From Sedimenticola selenatireducens (GTDB lineage Bacteria > Pseudomonadota > Gammaproteobacteria > Chromatiales > Chromatiaceae), in assembly GCF_007625115.1 (NCBI RefSeq), contig NZ_VMNH01000004.1, positions 1 to 64,000 of the forward strand: 64,000 nucleotides of DNA, written 5' to 3'. Both the position numbers and the translations under genes were made by a program. The notes below the pieces were generated by a model that did no database searches, was not told where the DNA came from, and saw only the letters and a list, made by a program, of their open reading frames with translations. The stretch's first letter is position 1, and the number at the start of each line of letters is the position of its first letter. Of this stretch, positions 28,025 through 38,993 are shown one piece after another.

Positions 28025-29365
28025 CTATTGATGCCAGATGAGCGGGCAATCCCAATTGATAACTAATTGAGGGTCTGAAAAAAAACGTGTTAGCGGTTCA
28101 CAGTGACAAATTCCTATAACGGCAGCGATTTCTCCGTCGATCTCCAACAGCGGAATGCGCTCACGCATCCAGGGTAGCACTCTGTGCTCCTGCAGCAGAT
28201 GCTTCACCCGCTTTTTTATCCCCCGTCCCACTGGGCGACACCACTCTCCACCCTGGCGAAAACGTACTCTGTACTGACCGGTATGTAGTGAAATCGGCGA
28301 CATCTCGCTATCTTGTTGTCCGATTCTGAGCGTACCCAGTCCCTCTGGAAGGTTGAGTATGCGCTCCCCTTTCCAGATAAGAGCCTGACTTGCATCAAAA
28401 TATTCCAACGGCGACATGAGATAGAGCCGGTCCCGGTATCGCCGCACCTCAGCACCGGACCAACAAACCAGTGGATTTCGATCTTCGTCCGCCAGCAGTA
28501 CTTCGTTAGCTATCCGAGACAATGTGACCGTATCAGGCATATTAAATTGGGATCGTTTTATCCAGGTCCGTAATAAAGGCCCCACATGATGGGCTGGCAG
28601 CGCCCTCAATGCGGAAATACCGAGTGTGCCATCCTCTGGATTGAGGATCTGCTTCAACTGCTGGGTTAGAAAGTCATCCAGCAACTGATCGGCATCGGCG
28701 CAATGCCTTGCGCTCCGGGAGAGTGTTTTTGGCATCGCAGGCCAGCGGCTACGCAATAGCGGCATGACTTCATGCCTCAGGTAGTTGCGATCAAAAGTGG
28801 TATCTTGATTACTGCCGTCCTCTATCCAGCACAGCCCCTTCTGATTGGCGTACTCCTCCAGCTCTTTGTGTGAGTAATTGAGTAGCGGTCGCGCATGATA
28901 TCCTTGGGCAAATTCATTCCAAGTTGGCATCGAGGCCAGTCCACTCAAACCTGCACCCCTTAGGAGTTGCAGTAACAGTGTCTCCGCTTGATCGTCCTGA
29001 TGATGAGCCGTCAGCAACAGTTCACCCGACTTCATCTCTGCGACTATGGCAGCGTAACGGGCTTCCCTGGCCAGCGCTTCCAGGCTCTCGCCAGTAACCG
29101 GCTGCAAACGCAACTGACAATCGGTGAGTGGCAAACCATAGGCACTACAGATTGATCGACAGTGAATCGTCCAATCGGCTGATTGCGACTGTAATCCATG
29201 ATCAGTATGGATAGCTCGAATAGGGGCTGCCAGGCTTGACTGAATAGATGCCAGCGCATCCAGCAATACATGGGAATCCATGCCGCCGCTGAAAGCCACC
29301 AGGTATCCAGTCGGTGTTGGATACTGTAACAGCTTAGCCAGCAGGCTTTCAGGGGTGAATGACAT
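28025..29365 (-). CDS. tilS: tRNA(Ile)-lysidine synthetase
   Basis: Converts cytidine 34 of the CAU anticodon of tRNA(Ile) to lysidine, changing its codon reading from AUG to AUA. 446 residues. The PP-loop ATP site is SGGMDS near residues 25-30, followed by the N-type ATPase domain (HHQDDQAETLLLQ), a middle domain and the C-terminal TilS domain (RVRFRQGGE, then WMRERIPLLEIDG). It lies downstream of accA by about 90 bases, a normal gammaproteobacterial order. Confidence 0.96.
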   Translation of the reverse strand: MSFTPESLLAKLLQYPTPTGYLVAFSGGMDSHVLLDALASIQSSLAAPIRAIHTDHGLQSQSADWTIHCRSICSAYGLPLTDCQLRLQPVTGESLEALAREARYAAIVAEMKSGELLLTAHHQDDQAETLLLQLLRGAGLSGLASMPTWNEFAQGYHARPLLNYSHKELEEYANQKGLCWIEDGSNQDTTFDRNYLRHEVMPLLRSRWPAMPKTLSRSARHCADADQLLDDFLTQQLKQILNPEDGTLGISALRALPAHHVGPLLRTWIKRSQFNMPDTVTLSRIANEVLLADEDRNPLVCWSGAEVRRYRDRLYLMSPLEYFDASQALIWKGERILNLPEGLGTLRIGQQDSEMSPISLHTGQYRVRFRQGGEWCRPVGRGIKKRVKHLLQEHRVLPWMRERIPLLEIDGEIAAVIGICHCEPLTRFFSDPQLVINWDCPLIWHQ

Positions 29366-29415
29366 GTCCGCGTTGAACTCCAGGAGATTGGTTCAGTACG
29401 CTGGGAGTTGAGGAA

Positions 29416-29449
29416 ACCGGTTTATAGCGTGCAATCGCTCTAAACCGGT
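29416..29449 (-). terminator. Hairpin after accA, probable terminator
   Basis: Arms ACCGGTTTA (29416-29424) and TAAACCGGT (29441-29449) with an inner AGCG/CGCT pairing. On the minus strand it begins seven bases after the accA stop and ends in TTTCCTC, a weak U-run. Some readthrough into tilS is likely. Confidence 0.6.
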
Positions 29450-29455
29450 GAACAC

Positions 29456-30412
29456 TCAATTTTGGAAAGCACCATAACTCATCAAGCGTTGATAGCGCTC
29501 ATCGAGCAACTGCTCAATGGACTTCTCATCCAATCGCTGAAGTGAGGTGAGCAGTGCGGCCTTAAGATTTTGTGCGGCAACTTCTGAGTGACGATGCGCA
29601 CCACCCAGTGGCTCAGGCACAATCTCATCAATCAGCTCTAATTCTTTAAGTCGATCCGAGGTAATAGCCATGGCTTCCGCTGCCAGAGGGGCCTTGTCTG
29701 CACTCTTCCAGAGGATCGAGGCACAGCCTTCGGGAGAGATCACAGAATAGGTGCTGTATTGAAGCATCATCACCCAGTCACCCACACCAATGGCCAAAGC
29801 ACCACCCGACCCCCCTTCACCCATTACGGTACAGACGATTGGGGTCTTGAGTCCTGCCATCACCAGGAGATTTTTGGCAATCGCCTCACTCTGGCCACGT
29901 TCTTCTGCACCAATGCCAGGATAGGCTCCGGGCGTATCGATGAAGGTCAGTATTGGCAGTTTAAACCGCTCTGCCGTCTCCATGAGACGTAGCGCTTTTC
30001 GGTAGCCTTCAGGTCTTGGCATGCCGAAGTTACGGAACAGCTTCTCTTTGGTGTCCCGCCCTTTCTGATGACCAATGATCATAACCGGACGACCATCCAG
30101 ACGGGCCACACCGCCGACGATGGCATGATCATCAGCAAAGGCACGATCGCCGTGCATCTCCTGGAAATCATCAAAGATCAACTCAATATAATTGAGCATA
30201 TAGGGCCGTAGCGGATGCCTCGCCACCTGTGCAACCTGCCAAGGCTTAAGATGCTGGTAAATTGATTCGGTGAGCGTCCGACTCTTGGTCTCCAGACGGG
30301 TAATCTCGTCCTGGATATTGATCTCATTATCATTGCCCACCAGACGCAGCTCTTCAATCTTGGCCTCAAGTTCAGCAATGGGTTGTTCAAATTCTAGAAA
30401 GTTCAAGTCCAT
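29456..30412 (-). CDS. accA: Acetyl-CoA carboxylase carboxyltransferase subunit alpha
   Basis: With AccD it transfers the carboxyl group from biotin to acetyl-CoA, giving malonyl-CoA for fatty acid synthesis. 318 residues, the E. coli length (319). The crotonase-like core is clear: [36 protein letters not shown] and [15 protein letters not shown]. Located after dnaE with a 193-base gap, as in E. coli. Confidence 0.97.
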   Translation of the reverse strand: MDLNFLEFEQPIAELEAKIEELRLVGNDNEINIQDEITRLETKSRTLTESIYQHLKPWQVAQVARHPLRPYMLNYIELIFDDFQEMHGDRAFADDHAIVGGVARLDGRPVMIIGHQKGRDTKEKLFRNFGMPRPEGYRKALRLMETAERFKLPILTFIDTPGAYPGIGAEERGQSEAIAKNLLVMAGLKTPIVCTVMGEGGSGGALAIGVGDWVMMLQYSTYSVISPEGCASILWKSADKAPLAAEAMAITSDRLKELELIDEIVPEPLGGAHRHSEVAAQNLKAALLTSLQRLDEKSIEQLLDERYQRLMSYGAFQN

Positions 30413-30605
30413 CTTGGAAATATACCGGATTCAGAACGGATAGAACAGATCAGATGGTGCAAACCAAACCGGATTATCAAACCGGGATCTATCAATCCAT
30501 CTGTTTAAATGGATGATGATAAATTTCAGTCATCATCGTAAATATTTATGTGGTTCAATCTCTTATCATTGGCCGTGTCACGCTCACACAGTGCAAAAAG
30601 TATTA

Positions 30606-33600
30606 TCAGGCAGAAACCGACGCATCTTGTCGTTCAGCTTGCCGATTACGTCCTGAATAGATCACCTCAACAGATTCAGCACCCAACAGGCGAGAGAGTT
30701 GGCGCAATAGCTCATCGGTAGGATTAATCCGCCATGACTCACTGCACATCAAGGCACATCCCGCCGAACGCCCCTTAAAGCCGATCTGAATATCACATCC
30801 ACCGCCCTGATAGGGTGTAAAAAGCTCACTCAACTCCTGGGCAAAATCCTGCGGGGTACTATTCCGTTTCTGTATCAGTTGCTGATCCCAATTGAGTCGT
30901 AAAGCGGTCGCACTGACACCCCGAGCCTGTTCAAACTCCATGACCTGATCGACTCGAATGCTTAGCCCACCGCGGTATTCGTCATAATTCAGGTTTCCCG
31001 CAACCAGTAAGATTTTATCGCTCACCAGAAGATCTTTGAATGTCTCGTAGGCATCAGAGAAGAGCGTAATTTCAATCCGACCGCTTCGATCATCCAGCAC
31101 AACGCTCCCCATGCGGCCACGCTGTGTCTGGCGATGACTCACGGAGAGCGCCAAACCTGCCACCAGTACCCGCTGCTTGCTACGACGCTGATAGCTGGCG
31201 GTTTCGCCACCCTCCAGTGAGAGATTGGCTATACGCGTGACGCCAAGTCCACTCATCTCCGGCACATAGCGATCAATGGGATGACCCGTCAGATAAAGCC
31301 CCAGGGTATCCTTCTCGCCCTGTAACCGAATCTCATCCTCCCACTCATCACAATCCTCTGGGATCATTTGCCAATCCGCATCAGCTTTGGGTTGAGGATC
31401 GGCCATACCGAACAGATCATCCTGGCCCGCTGCCGCACTGGCATGATGCTGCTCGGCCATTTTTAGAGCCAGTGGCAACTGATTCATCAGTGTCGCCCGA
31501 TTGGGGCCAAGCTCATCCAGGGCTCCGGCCTTGAGCAGTGACTCCAGAACACGCCGGTTCACTTTGCGCTGATCTATACGTCGGCAGAACTCAAAGATAT
31601 CCACAAATTCCCCATCGCTCTGGCGTGCCTCTATAATGCTTTCAATCGCCGACTCACCAACCCCTTTAATAGCCCCCAGGCCATAAATCACGGAACTGTT
31701 TTCACCCACCGTGAACATACGTTCTGAATGGTTAACATGCGGCGGATTGACCACCAGATTCATGCTGCGGCACTCATCAATCAGCGTGACCACTTTCTCC
31801 GTGGTATCCATATCCGCAGAGAGTACAGCCGCCATGAAGGCGGATGGGTAATGTGCCTTGAGCCACATCGTCTGATAGGAGACGAGCGCATAAGCGGCGG
31901 AGTGCGATTTATTAAACCCGTAACCGGCGAATTTCTCCATTAAATCAAATATATAGGTGGCAACGCCTTCATCTACACCGCGGGCAACAGCGCCTTCACG
32001 GAAGATCTCTCCCTGCTTTTTCATCTCCTCGGGTTTCTTCTTACCCATAGCCCGGCGCAGAAGATCAGCCCCCCCGAGAGAGTAGCCAGCCAGCACCTGG
32101 GCGATCTGCATCACCTGTTCCTGATACAGAATGACCCCGTAGGTGGGGCGCAATATAGGTTCCAGATCAGGATGCGGATACACCACCTCCTGACGTCCGT
32201 GCTTCCGGGCAATAAAATCATCCACCATGCCCGACTGCAGTGGACCCGGCCGAAACAGGGCCACCAGCGCAGTGATATCATCAAAACAGTCCGGCTGTAA
32301 TTTCTTAATCAGCTCCTTCATGCCGCGGGATTCGAGCTGAAATACTGCTGTGGTTTCGCATCTTTTCAGAAGCGCAAAGGACGCCGCATCATCCATGGGG
32401 ATAAGCGTGATATCGATAGGATCGCTACCTTCAGTCTTCCGCTTTCGGTTGACTGTTTTTAGCGCCCAGTCAACAATCGTCAAGGTTCTTAATCCAAGAA
32501 AGTCGAACTTCACCAAGCCCACTTGTTCGACATCATCCTTGTCAAACTGAGTGACCAGATTCGCACCACCCGGCTCACAATAAAGTGGGGTAAAGTCAGT
32601 CAGCAGGCCGGGAGAGATAACGACACCGCCCGCATGCTTGCCTGCATTCCGCGCCAGCCCTTCCAATTTCTTCGCCATATCGAGAAGCTGAGTAACCTCA
32701 TCTTCATCCTTGTAGGCTGCAGCCAGATCCTCACTCTCTTCCAACGCCCGTTTCAAGGTCATTCCTACCTCAAACGGGATCATCTTGGCTATTCGGTCGG
32801 TAAAACCATAGGGATGCCCCAACACACGCCCTACGTCCCTGATAACGGCCTTTGCCGCCATTGATCCGTAGGTAATGATCTGCGAGACAGAATCGCGCCC
32901 GTATTTTTGCGCGACATAATCAATCACCTTATCCCGATTATCCATACAGAAATCGACGTCAAAGTCGGGCATGGAAACGCGCTCAGGATTAAGGAAACGC
33001 TCGAACAGAAGTTCATGCTCAATCGGATCCAGATCAGTGATTTTAAGGGCATAGGCCACAATCGACCCAGCTCCCGAGCCACGACCTGGCCCAACAGGAA
33101 TTCCGTTATCCTTGGCCCACTGAATAAAATCGGCGACGATTAAGAAATAACCAGGAAACCCCATCTGGTTAATGACATCCAGTTCTACCTGGAGTCGATC
33201 ATCGTAAACCTTACGCTTCTGCTTATACTCAGGATCGTCTGAGTCCAGAAGTACGACCAATCTCTGTTCAAGTCCACGCTTTGATTGAACCGAAAAATAC
33301 TCTTCGATGGTCATCCCGTCCGGGATAGGAAAATCAGGCAGGAAGTTTTTACCCAGTATCAGCTCAATATTGCAACGGCGTGCAATCTCGACACTGTTTT
33401 CCAACGCCTCTGGTATATCGGCGAACAGGGCGGCCATCTCATCCGGGGTCCGGAGATATTGATCACGACTGAAATTTTTGGGTCGCCTGGAATCATCCAG
33501 CGTTCGACCCTCATGAATACAGACCCGAACCTCATGCGCCTCAAAATCATCCTGATGTAGAAACCTGACATCATTTGTTGCGACCACCGGAATATCCAGC

Positions 33601-34172
33601 TTAATCGCCAGCGCAACACTGGCATGCAAAGCACGTTCATCGCCGTCGCGCCCGGTACGGTGCAACTCCAGATAAAAACGGTCACCGAAAATATTGAGCC
33701 AGTGCCTTAACCGACTTTCCGCCTCCGATGAATTCTCAGAGAGCAGCGCACGACCGATATCACCCGACCTACCACCCGAGAGCGCGATTAAGCCTTTACA
33801 ACTCTGCTGGGTCAGCCACTCTCGCTCCAGCATTGCTTTCCCAAGATGCTGCCCTTCTCGGTAGCTTCTGGAGACCAAACAAGTGAGATTCTTATAACCG
33901 TCCGGATTCTGTACCAAAAGCAGCAAGCGGTAGGGGTTATTTGCATCATCGGGATCACGAATCCAGACGTCAACACCACTGATCGGTTTGACGCCAGCGG
34001 CGATGGAGGCTTTGTAGAACTTGACGAGTGAGAAGAGATTTGACTGATCAGTAACAGCTACTGCTGGCATGCCTAATTCAGCCACCCTTGCCACGAGCGG
34101 CTTAATACGCACCAACCCGTCAACCAGAGAGTATTCGGTGTGGACGCGAAGATGAATGAAAGCCGGTGTCAT
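30606..34172 (-). CDS. dnaE: DNA polymerase III subunit alpha
   Basis: Replicative polymerase, 1188 residues (E. coli 1160). Order: PHP domain at the N-terminus (HLRVHTEYSLVDG), the Pol III palm with catalytic aspartates in MPDFDVDFCMD (about residues 397-407), fingers and helix-hairpin-helix region (YGLGAIKGVGESAIE), then an OB-fold (GRIEITLFSDA) and the tau-binding C-terminus. It lies between rnhB and accA, as in E. coli. Confidence 0.98.
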   Translation of the reverse strand: MTPAFIHLRVHTEYSLVDGLVRIKPLVARVAELGMPAVAVTDQSNLFSLVKFYKASIAAGVKPISGVDVWIRDPDDANNPYRLLLLVQNPDGYKNLTCLVSRSYREGQHLGKAMLEREWLTQQSCKGLIALSGGRSGDIGRALLSENSSEAESRLRHWLNIFGDRFYLELHRTGRDGDERALHASVALAIKLDIPVVATNDVRFLHQDDFEAHEVRVCIHEGRTLDDSRRPKNFSRDQYLRTPDEMAALFADIPEALENSVEIARRCNIELILGKNFLPDFPIPDGMTIEEYFSVQSKRGLEQRLVVLLDSDDPEYKQKRKVYDDRLQVELDVINQMGFPGYFLIVADFIQWAKDNGIPVGPGRGSGAGSIVAYALKITDLDPIEHELLFERFLNPERVSMPDFDVDFCMDNRDKVIDYVAQKYGRDSVSQIITYGSMAAKAVIRDVGRVLGHPYGFTDRIAKMIPFEVGMTLKRALEESEDLAAAYKDEDEVTQLLDMAKKLEGLARNAGKHAGGVVISPGLLTDFTPLYCEPGGANLVTQFDKDDVEQVGLVKFDFLGLRTLTIVDWALKTVNRKRKTEGSDPIDITLIPMDDAASFALLKRCETTAVFQLESRGMKELIKKLQPDCFDDITALVALFRPGPLQSGMVDDFIARKHGRQEVVYPHPDLEPILRPTYGVILYQEQVMQIAQVLAGYSLGGADLLRRAMGKKKPEEMKKQGEIFREGAVARGVDEGVATYIFDLMEKFAGYGFNKSHSAAYALVSYQTMWLKAHYPSAFMAAVLSADMDTTEKVVTLIDECRSMNLVVNPPHVNHSERMFTVGENSSVIYGLGAIKGVGESAIESIIEARQSDGEFVDIFEFCRRIDQRKVNRRVLESLLKAGALDELGPNRATLMNQLPLALKMAEQHHASAAAGQDDLFGMADPQPKADADWQMIPEDCDEWEDEIRLQGEKDTLGLYLTGHPIDRYVPEMSGLGVTRIANLSLEGGETASYQRRSKQRVLVAGLALSVSHRQTQRGRMGSVVLDDRSGRIEITLFSDAYETFKDLLVSDKILLVAGNLNYDEYRGGLSIRVDQVMEFEQARGVSATALRLNWDQQLIQKRNSTPQDFAQELSELFTPYQGGGCDIQIGFKGRSAGCALMCSESWRINPTDELLRQLSRLLGAESVEVIYSGRNRQAERQDASVSA

Positions 34173-34284
34173 AGTGGTTGTATTGTAACCTAGAAGCTGA
34201 CAGTTTTTCAGAACCGATGCACGCGCTGAAGTATTATTCTATTCTGGTTAAAGCTAAACAAAGATGACCTAATAATGCACTGAC

Positions 34285-34860
34285 TCAAACATCCAGCAAC
34301 CGCTTTACCGGTCCAAAGGAGCGGCGGTGAATAGGTGAAACACCTATCGCCTGCAACGCCTCAATATGCACCTTGGTCGGATAACCTTTATGTTTGGCCA
34401 ATCCGTAGCCTGGATAGACTGAATCAAGCTCAAGCATCTCCCGATCCCGGGCCACTTTAGCCAGTATTGAAGCGGCACTGATCGCTGGAACGGTGGCATC
34501 GCCACCCACGATAGCCTCAGAACTGCAACTGAGAGAGGGACATCGGTTACCATCGACTAAGGCATGGTGAGGCAACATCGACAAAGATTCCACAGCACGT
34601 TTCATAGCCAGCATACTGGCATGCAGAATATTAAGCTGGTCAATCTCATCGACCTCTGCACGCCCCAGAGCCCAACACAAGGCTTTTTCCCTTATTTCCA
34701 GATTCAGGATCTCCCGTCGTTTCTCGGTCAGCTTCTTGGAATCTGCCAGCCCGTTGATGGGATTATTTGGGTCTAGAATCACAGCGGCCGCAACGACAGG
34801 CCCTGCAAGTGGTCCGCGTCCCACCTCATCTACACCCGCAACCAAAATCAGGTCATGCAT
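34285..34860 (-). CDS. rnhB: Ribonuclease HII
   Basis: Cleaves RNA in RNA-DNA hybrids and removes single ribonucleotides. 191 residues. The active-site motif [15 protein letters not shown] (about 9-23) and the later VDGNR and VARD segments supply the acidic residues. Overlaps the end of lpxB by eight bases. Confidence 0.97.
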   Translation of the reverse strand: MHDLILVAGVDEVGRGPLAGPVVAAAVILDPNNPINGLADSKKLTEKRREILNLEIREKALCWALGRAEVDEIDQLNILHASMLAMKRAVESLSMLPHHALVDGNRCPSLSCSSEAIVGGDATVPAISAASILAKVARDREMLELDSVYPGYGLAKHKGYPTKVHIEALQAIGVSPIHRRSFGPVKRLLDV

Positions 34861-36007
34861 CTTCGACCACCCCTATCAAGTTGAGTACGGCATCGGCCAC
34901 CTTGCGGCTTGAGTCCTGTTGTAACGATTCATGCAGCTGGTAATAGCGCTGCTCTATATAGCGAACACGTTCAGGAGATTCCATCAAGTTACTTACTGCA
35001 TCAGCCAGCGCAGCAGGCGTTGCTGCATCTTGAATAAACTCAGGTGCCAGAGGTTCATCAGCGAGCAGATTCGCCATCGCCACATAAGGTATTTTGACCA
35101 GATTGAATCGTTTAACAATCCAGTAGGTCAACGCATTCAACTTATACGCTACCACCATGGCCCGTTTGAGCAGCATAGCCTCCAAGGTAGCCGTTCCCGA
35201 AGCGGTCAGCACCACATCTGCCGCCAACATCGCCCCGCGAGCCTGTCCTTCAACCAGAGTCACGGGCAAATCCGGGGCCACTCGGTTCAATATTGCCTCA
35301 AATGCATCATGCGTGCGCTGGTTGATCATCGGAACCACAAAATGGATATCTGGGTAACGCTGTTCCAGCAACAACGCAGTCTTGATAAACACTTCGCTGA
35401 GGGCTTGTATTTCACCCAAACGACTACCTGGCAGAATAGCAATCACATGCGGCTTGCTGGATACCATCATGGATTCACGGGCGGCCATACGATCATTTTC
35501 GAGGGGGATTTCATCGGCCAGTGGATGACCGACATAAGCCACCGGTATCTGATGCCGCTTTAGAAACTCAGCTTCAAACGGGAAAATGCTCAGCATAAGA
35601 TCCACGGCAGCCCGTATTTTTTTTACCCGCTTTGGCCGCCAAGCCCACACAGTTGGACTGACGTAATGAACTGTTGGGATTTGATGCTTTTTGAGTGCCG
35701 ATTCCAGCCCAAGATTAAAATCGGGGGCATCGACCCCAATAAAGACATCTGGGGGATTTTGAGTAAAGTGGCTAATAAGCCTTTTGCGTATCGACAGTAG
35801 TTCAGGGAGGTGTTTCAGGACCTCCACCAGCCCCATGACTGACAGTTTTTCCATTGGGTAGAAGCTTCGACAACCCTGCGCTATCATCAAGGGGCCACCA
35901 ATCCCTTCAAACTGAGCATCGGGAAACCGTTCGCGTATCTCACGAATCACCCCGGCACCCAATAGATCGCCCGAAGGCTCATTGGCGACTATCCCAATTT
36001 TCAACAT
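34853..36007 (-). CDS. lpxB: Lipid-A-disaccharide synthase
   Basis: Joins UDP-2,3-diacylglucosamine and lipid X to form the lipid A disaccharide at the inner membrane. 384 residues (E. coli 382). Family features include [15 protein letters not shown] at the N-terminus, [23 protein letters not shown] and [10 protein letters not shown]. Follows lpxA by 86 bases. Confidence 0.97.
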   Translation of the reverse strand: MLKIGIVANEPSGDLLGAGVIREIRERFPDAQFEGIGGPLMIAQGCRSFYPMEKLSVMGLVEVLKHLPELLSIRKRLISHFTQNPPDVFIGVDAPDFNLGLESALKKHQIPTVHYVSPTVWAWRPKRVKKIRAAVDLMLSIFPFEAEFLKRHQIPVAYVGHPLADEIPLENDRMAARESMMVSSKPHVIAILPGSRLGEIQALSEVFIKTALLLEQRYPDIHFVVPMINQRTHDAFEAILNRVAPDLPVTLVEGQARGAMLAADVVLTASGTATLEAMLLKRAMVVAYKLNALTYWIVKRFNLVKIPYVAMANLLADEPLAPEFIQDAATPAALADAVSNLMESPERVRYIEQRYYQLHESLQQDSSRKVADAVLNLIGVVEDA

Positions 36008-36093
36008 GATAGCTATCTTTATTATGTGAGCCTGACAGGGCTTTGTGACACGCTAATATATAGGATCTATACCTAAATGCAGACAAAAAACTG

Positions 36094-36864
36094 TCACCGC
36101 ACAATGCCGCGATCACTCGCCTCCAGAAAGGCAATGTAGCGATCTATCTCTTGACACTCTTCTGCCAATTCACGAAGCAGTAAAATGGCCTCTTCAACGG
36201 TATTCTGCTGTTTATAGATAATCTTATAAGCGCGCTTTATTTGTTGAATAGCTTCAGCAGAAAAATCACGACGACGGAGCCCTTCTGAATTAATACCATA
36301 GGGTTTTGCCGGATGCCCACTTACAGTAACGTAGGGCGGAATATCCTTATTAATGACAGAACCCATCGCACAAAAGCTATGGGCACCAATATGAGAAAAT
36401 TGATGCGCCATGCTGAAACCGCCGAGTATTGCCCAATCATCTACCGTGACATGTCCGCCCAATGACGCCGCATTTGCCAGAATAACCTGATTACCCAGTT
36501 GGCAATCATGTGCAACGTGGGTATAAGCCATCAACAGGTTATCGTTGCCAATTCTGGTTGCAACCGCGTCTTGAGTTGTACCCCGATTGATGGTGGTGAA
36601 TTCTCGAATGACATTACGATCACCAATTTCCAGGCGCGTATCTTCACCGGCATACTTCTTATCTTGCGGATCCTCGCCAACCGAAGCAAATTGGTAGATC
36701 CGATTATCGACCCCTATAATGGTCGGGCCTTTAATGACGGCATGGGAACCGATAGTGGTGCCCTTTCCAATGCACACGCCAGGTCCAATAACTGTAAAAG
36801 GTCCTACAGTAACGCCTTCATCCAGCTCGGCGGCTGGATCGATGCAAGCCTTAGAATCTATCAA
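36094..36864 (-). CDS. lpxA: UDP-N-acetylglucosamine O-acyltransferase
   Basis: First step of lipid A synthesis, transfer of 3-hydroxyacyl from ACP to UDP-GlcNAc. Left-handed beta-helix hexapeptide repeats fill the N-terminal 190 residues; the catalytic-region [12 protein letters not shown] is present. I chose a TTG start at 36864, which overlaps the fabZ stop as TTGA and makes the protein begin (M)[16 protein letters not shown], aligning with E. coli LpxA Met1. An ATG at 36888 would add eight unrelated residues (MYCTGFCS) and has no ribosome binding site. Length is then 256. Confidence 0.93.
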   Translation of the reverse strand: MIDSKACIDPAAELDEGVTVGPFTVIGPGVCIGKGTTIGSHAVIKGPTIIGVDNRIYQFASVGEDPQDKKYAGEDTRLEIGDRNVIREFTTINRGTTQDAVATRIGNDNLLMAYTHVAHDCQLGNQVILANAASLGGHVTVDDWAILGGFSMAHQFSHIGAHSFCAMGSVINKDIPPYVTVSGHPAKPYGINSEGLRRRDFSAEAIQQIKRAYKIIYKQQNTVEEAILLLRELAEECQEIDRYIAFLEASDRGIVR

Positions 36865-37310
36865 GGAGCAAAATCCCGTGCAGTACACATAATTTCAGCT
36901 GTAGCGGCAATCTGGCCATCTACCTTTGCCGTACATGAGAATACGCCTATCCCCCGCTTGATGGCGTTCTGTTTCACTTCGATCATAAGCTGGTCACCAG
37001 GCTCAACAGGCCGCCTGAATCGCGCCTTATCTATCCCTACAAACAGATATACGGTGGTTTCATTAACCGTCTCGGGATTAGATTCCATAGCCAGCAAACC
37101 TGTTGCCTGTGCCATAGCCTCGACAATCAGAACGCCTGGCATTACTGGTCTGATGGGGAAGTGTCCATTAAAAAACGGCTCATTATAGGTCACGTTTTTC
37201 AACGCCAGCAAACGACTATCCTTCTCAAATTCAAGTACCCTGTCAATTAATAAAAAGGGATAACGGTGCGGTAAGAGCGTCAGCACCTTGTTGATATCCA
37301 TTGTACTCAA
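36861..37310 (-). CDS. fabZ: 3-hydroxyacyl-ACP dehydratase FabZ
   Basis: Dehydrates 3-hydroxyacyl-ACP in fatty acid elongation, in competition with LpxA/LpxD for substrate. 149 residues. The hot-dog fold active site is seen in [16 protein letters not shown] (catalytic His) and the following VEAMAQATG (catalytic Glu). It sits between lpxD and lpxA, the universal arrangement that links membrane and LPS synthesis. Confidence 0.97.
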   Translation of the reverse strand: MSTMDINKVLTLLPHRYPFLLIDRVLEFEKDSRLLALKNVTYNEPFFNGHFPIRPVMPGVLIVEAMAQATGLLAMESNPETVNETTVYLFVGIDKARFRRPVEPGDQLMIEVKQNAIKRGIGVFSCTAKVDGQIAATAEIMCTARDFAP

Positions 37311-37394
37311 AATACTCCTCCTGCCCCCGCCGCCATAAGCGTTCAGGGATCAAGGTAAAGACAGCAAAATAAATCAATTTGAGCCGTTCAAGGC

Positions 37395-38441
37395 TCAGGA
37401 TGATTCATCAGAATCGCACTTATCTTGTGAAAAAACCTGTTGCTCGAGTTTATTCAGCCGTTGAATCGTATTCTCTAGTCGTCGAATCCGGGCTACTGTT
37501 TTTCGCCACTCACCATTTGGGACGGCCGGTAAGTTACCGCTGTAGTACCCAGGCTCTTTAAACGACCGGGTGACCAATGTTTGCCCGGAAAAATGGACGT
37601 TATCACCAATCTCAAGGTGACCCGAAACACCCACACCACCACCCAGTGTGCAATACTTACCTATGGTTGTTGAGCCCGCGATGCCGGCACATCCTGCAAT
37701 GGCCGTGTGATCACCGATCTTCACGTTATGAGCAATTTGGATCTGATTGTCGAGCCTGACACCCACACCGATCACTGTATCCCGTATAGAACCCCGATCA
37801 ATAGTTGTATTGGCACCAATTTCAGCATCATCGCCGATTCGTACGCGACCTATCTGTGGCACTTTGCACCAGGCACCCTGATCATTCGCATTTCCAAAAC
37901 CGTCACTTCCAATAACTACGCCGGGATGAATCAAAACCCTTTTTCCGATTTGGGTTCCATGACACAAGGTCACGTTGGCGACCAAACGAGCGCCCTCATC
38001 TAAGACGCAATTTTCTTCAACCACACAGCCTGGCCCAATGGATACACCCTCCGCAATCTCAACACCTGCACCAATCACACTGCAAGGACCAATCCAGGCA
38101 GTTGAATGAACATTTGCAGTCTCTGCAACTACAGCAGACTGATGCACACCCCCAACAATCGCAGCAACAGGATAGAGCAGTGACGCCACTTTCGCATAGG
38201 TAAGGTAGGGATTATCTGTAACCAAACAGGCAATCGGAGAATTGGCAGCATCTTCTTTAGTTAAGATCACTGCCGATGCAGCAGTTGCATTCAGATAGTG
38301 GCGATATTTGCTATTAGCGAGAAAACAGATGGCCCCTTGAGAGGCATCTTGAATTGTGTCGGCACAAGTGATGAGCGTATCTCCATCACCGAGCAATTCA
38401 ACGCCCAGCTGCTTTGCCAGATCACCTAAACGATAGGCCAC
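37395..38441 (-). CDS. lpxD: UDP-3-O-(3-hydroxyacyl)glucosamine N-acyltransferase
   Basis: Third step of lipid A synthesis. 348 residues. N-terminal uridine-binding domain (to about 100), then hexapeptide repeats of the left-handed beta-helix with the catalytic HNVKIGDHTAIAG region (His at about 240), and a C-terminal helix (RLENTIQRLNKLEQQ) used in trimer formation. 17 bases after skp. Confidence 0.97.
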   Translation of the reverse strand: MAYRLGDLAKQLGVELLGDGDTLITCADTIQDASQGAICFLANSKYRHYLNATAASAVILTKEDAANSPIACLVTDNPYLTYAKVASLLYPVAAIVGGVHQSAVVAETANVHSTAWIGPCSVIGAGVEIAEGVSIGPGCVVEENCVLDEGARLVANVTLCHGTQIGKRVLIHPGVVIGSDGFGNANDQGAWCKVPQIGRVRIGDDAEIGANTTIDRGSIRDTVIGVGVRLDNQIQIAHNVKIGDHTAIAGCAGIAGSTTIGKYCTLGGGVGVSGHLEIGDNVHFSGQTLVTRSFKEPGYYSGNLPAVPNGEWRKTVARIRRLENTIQRLNKLEQQVFSQDKCDSDESS

Positions 38442-38458
38442 ACTGCTCTCCCGAAAAC

Positions 38459-38977
38459 TTATTTGGAAGCCTTATGGATCTCTTCCAACCGCTGCAGGAC
38501 CTTTTCAGTGAGATCAACACGCTTGTTAAAATAGGCGACACCATCCGTCAGGATCACATCTACCTGAGCCTCTTCGCCGATCTGTGTGACAACTTCACCC
38601 ACCTTTTTTAACAAGCGGTTAACGGCTTCATTTCTACGTAGATTGGCATCTTCACGAAATTCAGCGCGTGTTGTAGTCAACTTGCGACGACGTGCTCGTA
38701 TATCATTCTCTAACCGTTTGGCCTCTTCTGCACTCATTACAGCACCATCACGTGCCAGCTTATCTTCAAGCTGTTTCAATTGCTTGGCCTTGGCAATCAA
38801 ATCCTGATCTCTGGCCTGAAACTCCTTTTTGAGTGCATTGCTGATCCCTTCCGCCTGAGGAGATTTTTCCATAACCTTATTCAGATCAACCACCCCAACC
38901 TTAAAGTCGCTGGCGGTAGCCTGTGAGACCAGACCGAACAGACAAACGGCCAAGAAAACAAATGCTGATTTCTTCAA
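38459..38977 (-). CDS. skp: Periplasmic chaperone Skp/OmpH
   Basis: Holds unfolded outer-membrane proteins in the periplasm. 172 residues with a signal peptide (cleavage near QATA, residue 22) and the long charged helical tentacles of Skp (about 50-125, rich in K, R, E). Located 16 bases after bamA, as expected. Confidence 0.94.
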   Translation of the reverse strand: MKKSAFVFLAVCLFGLVSQATASDFKVGVVDLNKVMEKSPQAEGISNALKKEFQARDQDLIAKAKQLKQLEDKLARDGAVMSAEEAKRLENDIRARRRKLTTTRAEFREDANLRRNEAVNRLLKKVGEVVTQIGEEAQVDVILTDGVAYFNKRVDLTEKVLQRLEEIHKASK

Positions 38978-38993
38978 AATACTCTCCTAACGC

